Assembly: GCA_023663205.1 (NCBI GenBank)
Contig: JAMPHX010000058.1
Span: 1-8,492 of the forward strand
DNA length: 8,492 nucleotides
DNA from: Corallococcus sp.
GTDB taxonomy: Bacteria > Bacillota > Clostridia > Christensenellales > CAG-314
Reading direction: 5' to 3'
The translations under genes and the position numbers were made by a program. Positions 6,590-8,492 of this stretch are shown one piece after another (position 1 is the first letter of the stretch; each line of letters starts with the position of its first letter). Under the pieces are notes generated by a model. The model saw nothing but the letters and a program-made list of their open reading frames with translations, was not told the DNA's origin and made no database searches.

Positions 6590-6627
6590 AAAGTAAAACA
6601 AGGCAAACGAAATTACCGTCTGCCTTG
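6590..6627 (-). terminator. Intrinsic terminator of the membrane-protein pair
   Basis: Read on the minus strand, CAAGGCAGACG (6627-6617) pairs with CGTTTGCCTTG (6609-6599), giving an 11-pair stem with one G-U pair and a seven-base loop. TTTTACTTT follows (6598-6590). It begins eight bases after the stop codon of the membrane protein gene ending at 6636. It separates that operon from RNase J, so RNase J should have its own promoter. Confidence 0.85.
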
Positions 6628-6635
6628 CCGTAATG

Positions 6636-7589
6636 TTATTTTGCGTATTTCTTTTCCACTTCTTCCAAACCGAACATTTTGAGTTTTTTGTAGAAATACG
6701 GAAGTTGTTTGGATTCGAAATACTCCACCATGTTTACGCATTTTAGCAGATAAAACGCAATCAAATCGATTGCTGCGGTGACTGCCGCCGTGATGGCGCT
6801 CGGAAGCAGCCAATTGGCTCCTACTGTGACGATTGCCATTACGCAAACAACGGCAAACGTCTTGACGTACACCGACCAAAAGCACTTTGTTACAGACGCA
6901 AAACCGTTACCCAAACCTTTGCCGACACCGACGTTTTCCATTACGATTGACGGCGCCCACAAGGACAGCAGCGTAAGCCGCATTGCATACAGCGCAATAC
7001 CCAAGACGAGCGCGGGTACAAACGTCCAACTGCCGAAGGGCAACAGCAGCAGCGAAAAGCCGACAGTGCTGAATATAATTACAAAGTCAAGCAAAATAGC
7101 CGTCACTGCCTGTAACAGCACAAAACGGAAACTTTTGCCGAGTTTTTTGACAAAATACCAAGTAAAAGGTCTGATATAGTTGGTAGTCATAAACTCGCCC
7201 AAAGAACAGTATACGGCGATATCCGACGAGGCAACCAACATTCGGCACGCAACGTATATCAGAATAAGCATAAGGTATGCCAATTCCATCCTGCCGAACA
7301 ACTGAGGTAACTGTTCCAATACTTTGCCGAAGTCCTGCAAAAGTATATCCGCCGCCTGTCCCAAAATATCTCCGTTGAAATTTCCGCTTTTTATTCCGTC
7401 TACCACCGTTTCCACCGCCTCGGCAAAACGTATCTCGTTTACGGCGGTCATAACCGTTTCAAACAATCCGCCGACTATAAGCAGACACAGAGCAATTACA
7501 AGCGCAATCAACAGCACTTGACAAACTACCGTTTTGACCATCAACTTCCAGCACGTAGCCGAAAGTCCGAATGCTTTGCCGAAACGCAT
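6636..7589 (-). CDS. Multi-pass membrane protein of unknown function (second of a pair)
   Basis: A 317-residue membrane protein that I do not recognise. Hydrophobic segments lie at about 19-43, 103-122, 154-185, 189-213, 241-262 and 264-283. Between the first two is a soluble loop (about 44-100), probably helical and partly amphipathic. The C-terminal 30 residues are highly charged (ending EEVEKKYAK) and probably cytoplasmic. The stretch WAPSIVMENVGVGKGL, followed by a new helix, faintly recalls the conserved turn of GPDPase-membrane-domain/DUF975-like integral proteins; that likeness is a guess. The start is firm: GGGAGGTGG (minus strand, 7604-7596) is six bases before the ATG at 7589. A longer in-frame reading to 7733 lies inside the upstream gene and has no such site. 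The ATG shares one base with the upstream TAA (TAATG), so translation is probably coupled. Confidence 0.8.
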   Translation of the reverse strand: MRFGKAFGLSATCWKLMVKTVVCQVLLIALVIALCLLIVGGLFETVMTAVNEIRFAEAVETVVDGIKSGNFNGDILGQAADILLQDFGKVLEQLPQLFGRMELAYLMLILIYVACRMLVASSDIAVYCSLGEFMTTNYIRPFTWYFVKKLGKSFRFVLLQAVTAILLDFVIIFSTVGFSLLLLPFGSWTFVPALVLGIALYAMRLTLLSLWAPSIVMENVGVGKGLGNGFASVTKCFWSVYVKTFAVVCVMAIVTVGANWLLPSAITAAVTAAIDLIAFYLLKCVNMVEYFESKQLPYFYKKLKMFGLEEVEKKYAK

Positions 7590-8419
7590 TACCGTCCACC
7601 TCCCAAGTAACCGTATCTCGGCAAATCGCGTCTTTCGCCGTCGGTGTAATCTTCGTAGGTTTTGCAACACAAACAGGGATAGTACGAAAACCACAAAAGG
7701 TAAAACAATGCAAATACCGCCGTTTTTATCCAACGGTTACCGATAAAGTACGCCGCAGCAGACGTAAACACCTTGCTTACAGCAAACAGCAATGCCAAAT
7801 ACCCGACTACTTTGCCGCGTTTGCTGCTGATAAGACGCACCGAGTAACTAAGCGCAATGTTGAACCGATAATCGTCGTGCTGTACTGCGGGAAGTGCACA
7901 AGAAAAGTACCCTAACATAACGGCAAACAGCACTTCTCCCACCAGTATGGCAATTGCAGACGTTACAAACAACCACACGCCGTTCAAAAACAGCGAAAAC
8001 AAATAACACAATCCGTACGCAATAAGCATCAGCACCGCTATTACGGCAAAAAGCAACAATGAAAACAGCACCGTACGTCCGAGGTTATCCCATACGCGTG
8101 CAATCAAATCCCGACGCGTCTTGACACCGTACCTCATATGGGTTTCTATCTTGACGATAAGCAAACTTACCGCAAGCAACGCCGTCAACAGGGCAATCAA
8201 AAGAATCCACCAATCCTGTTTGAGGACGTTAAGTATACTTGTACCTGCAACGTCGAAACGCGGACCGCCGTCGGCGGAAAAAACAAACTGTAAAATAAAA
8301 TCCGCGCGCAAACCGTCGGCTGCGCACAACCCGAAACAAAAGGCAGGCAGAAGTGCAATAGGCACTACTCCCCAAAAGTTCCGAAACATATATTTTGCGG
8401 CGGATTTATTTTTGTCCAT
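7589..8419 (-). CDS. Multi-pass membrane protein of unknown function (first of a pair)
   Basis: A 276-residue membrane protein that I do not recognise. Hydrophobic segments lie at about 15-32, 70-89, 113-145, 148-175, 203-225 and 229-248. The loop between the first two (33-68) is probably extracytoplasmic. Positively charged loops (about 97-116, KTRRDL; and 194-204) suggest cytoplasmic faces. The C-terminal tail (249-276) begins with a Cys cluster, CLCC (249-252), then is acidic and basic, and ends LGGGR. Those last residues are encoded by the ribosome site of the next gene. ALPAVQHDDYRFNIALSYS (175-193) sits about where the partner has WAPSIVMENVG, hinting that the two are distant paralogues. 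The ATG at 8419 has a modest AGG site seven bases ahead (GACAGGTAAAT); there is no better start. It is the first gene of its operon inside the window. Confidence 0.8.
   Translation of the reverse strand: MDKNKSAAKYMFRNFWGVVPIALLPAFCFGLCAADGLRADFILQFVFSADGGPRFDVAGTSILNVLKQDWWILLIALLTALLAVSLLIVKIETHMRYGVKTRRDLIARVWDNLGRTVLFSLLLFAVIAVLMLIAYGLCYLFSLFLNGVWLFVTSAIAILVGEVLFAVMLGYFSCALPAVQHDDYRFNIALSYSVRLISSKRGKVVGYLALLFAVSKVFTSAAAYFIGNRWIKTAVFALFYLLWFSYYPCLCCKTYEDYTDGERRDLPRYGYLGGGR
7596..7604 (-). promoter_or_regulatory. Strong ribosome binding site inside the preceding coding region
   Basis: GGGAGGTGG lies six bases before the ATG at 7589 and fixes that start against longer in-frame readings. It lies within the last codons of the upstream membrane gene, where it encodes the Gly-Gly-Gly of its C-terminus. 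Confidence 0.85.
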
Positions 8420-8460
8420 ATTTACCTGTCCGAAAGTTTCGAGCGTATTTGGGCGCCGAA

Positions 8461-8484
8461 ACAGTATTTATCTGTTACAGTATA
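8461..8484 (-). promoter_or_regulatory. Possible -10 element and small repeats at the window edge
   Basis: On the minus strand TATACT (8484-8479) resembles a -10 and would start transcription near 8472, about 50 bases before the membrane gene at 8419. The -35 would lie outside or at the edge of the window, so it cannot be checked. CTGT-T-ACAG (8472-8480) is a perfect palindrome just downstream, and ACAGTAT occurs twice in direct orientation (8461-8467 and 8477-8483). These could form an operator, but they are short. Confidence 0.35.
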
Positions 8485-8492
8485 CATTATTT

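Noticed and set aside
7590..7733. N-terminal extension of the second membrane protein to a 365-residue form
   Set aside because: The extra residues overlap the coding end of the upstream gene and lack a ribosome site, while the ATG at 7589 has a near-perfect one.

Overview
The window looks like a chromosomal segment of a low-to-moderate GC Gram-positive bacterium, most likely an uncultured gut-type member of the Clostridia (Bacillota). The reasons are the RNase J gene, the TrmR (YrrM-type) methyltransferase next to a U32 protein (a B. subtilis-like pairing), an acyltransferase of the Firmicutes 'alcohol acetyltransferase' family beside a zinc-ribbon membrane protein, strong GGAGG-type ribosome sites, and T-rich intrinsic terminators. 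I cannot place it below class level from the sequence alone. I see no mobile element, CRISPR array, tRNA or rRNA.

Layout. Bases 1-219 hold a probable terminator of an off-window plus-strand gene, then a promoter with an extended -10 and an imperfect palindrome over it. Bases 220-2420 are a two-gene plus-strand operon: a condensation/acyltransferase-fold enzyme with an HxxxDG motif, coupled by an ATGA overlap to a six-helix zinc-ribbon membrane protein. Bases 2421-2819 are a gene-poor convergent gap containing one strong terminator and three other hairpins. Bases 2820-6465 are a tight minus-strand cluster, read as RNase J, then TrmR, then a U32/TrhP-like protein (3-nt gap, then 20-nt overlap). 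Bases 6590-6627 are the terminator of the cluster upstream of it. Bases 6636-8419 are a minus-strand pair of multi-pass membrane proteins that overlap by one base (TAATG), with a possible promoter at the right edge of the window.

How the genes work together. TrmR plus a TrhP-type U32 protein are the two steps of 5-methoxyuridine formation at tRNA wobble position 34: hydroxylation of U34, then O-methylation. Their tight linkage to RNase J makes a small RNA-metabolism operon. The acyltransferase and its zinc-ribbon partner probably act together at the membrane, but the substrate cannot be read from sequence. The two membrane proteins at the right end are unrecognised; they are about equal in size and helix count and look co-translated, which suggests a two-subunit membrane assembly.

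Most of the content is recognisable. The parts least explained by known families are the acyltransferase/zinc-ribbon pair with its lysine-rich N-terminal extension, the coupled membrane pair, and the structured convergent gap.
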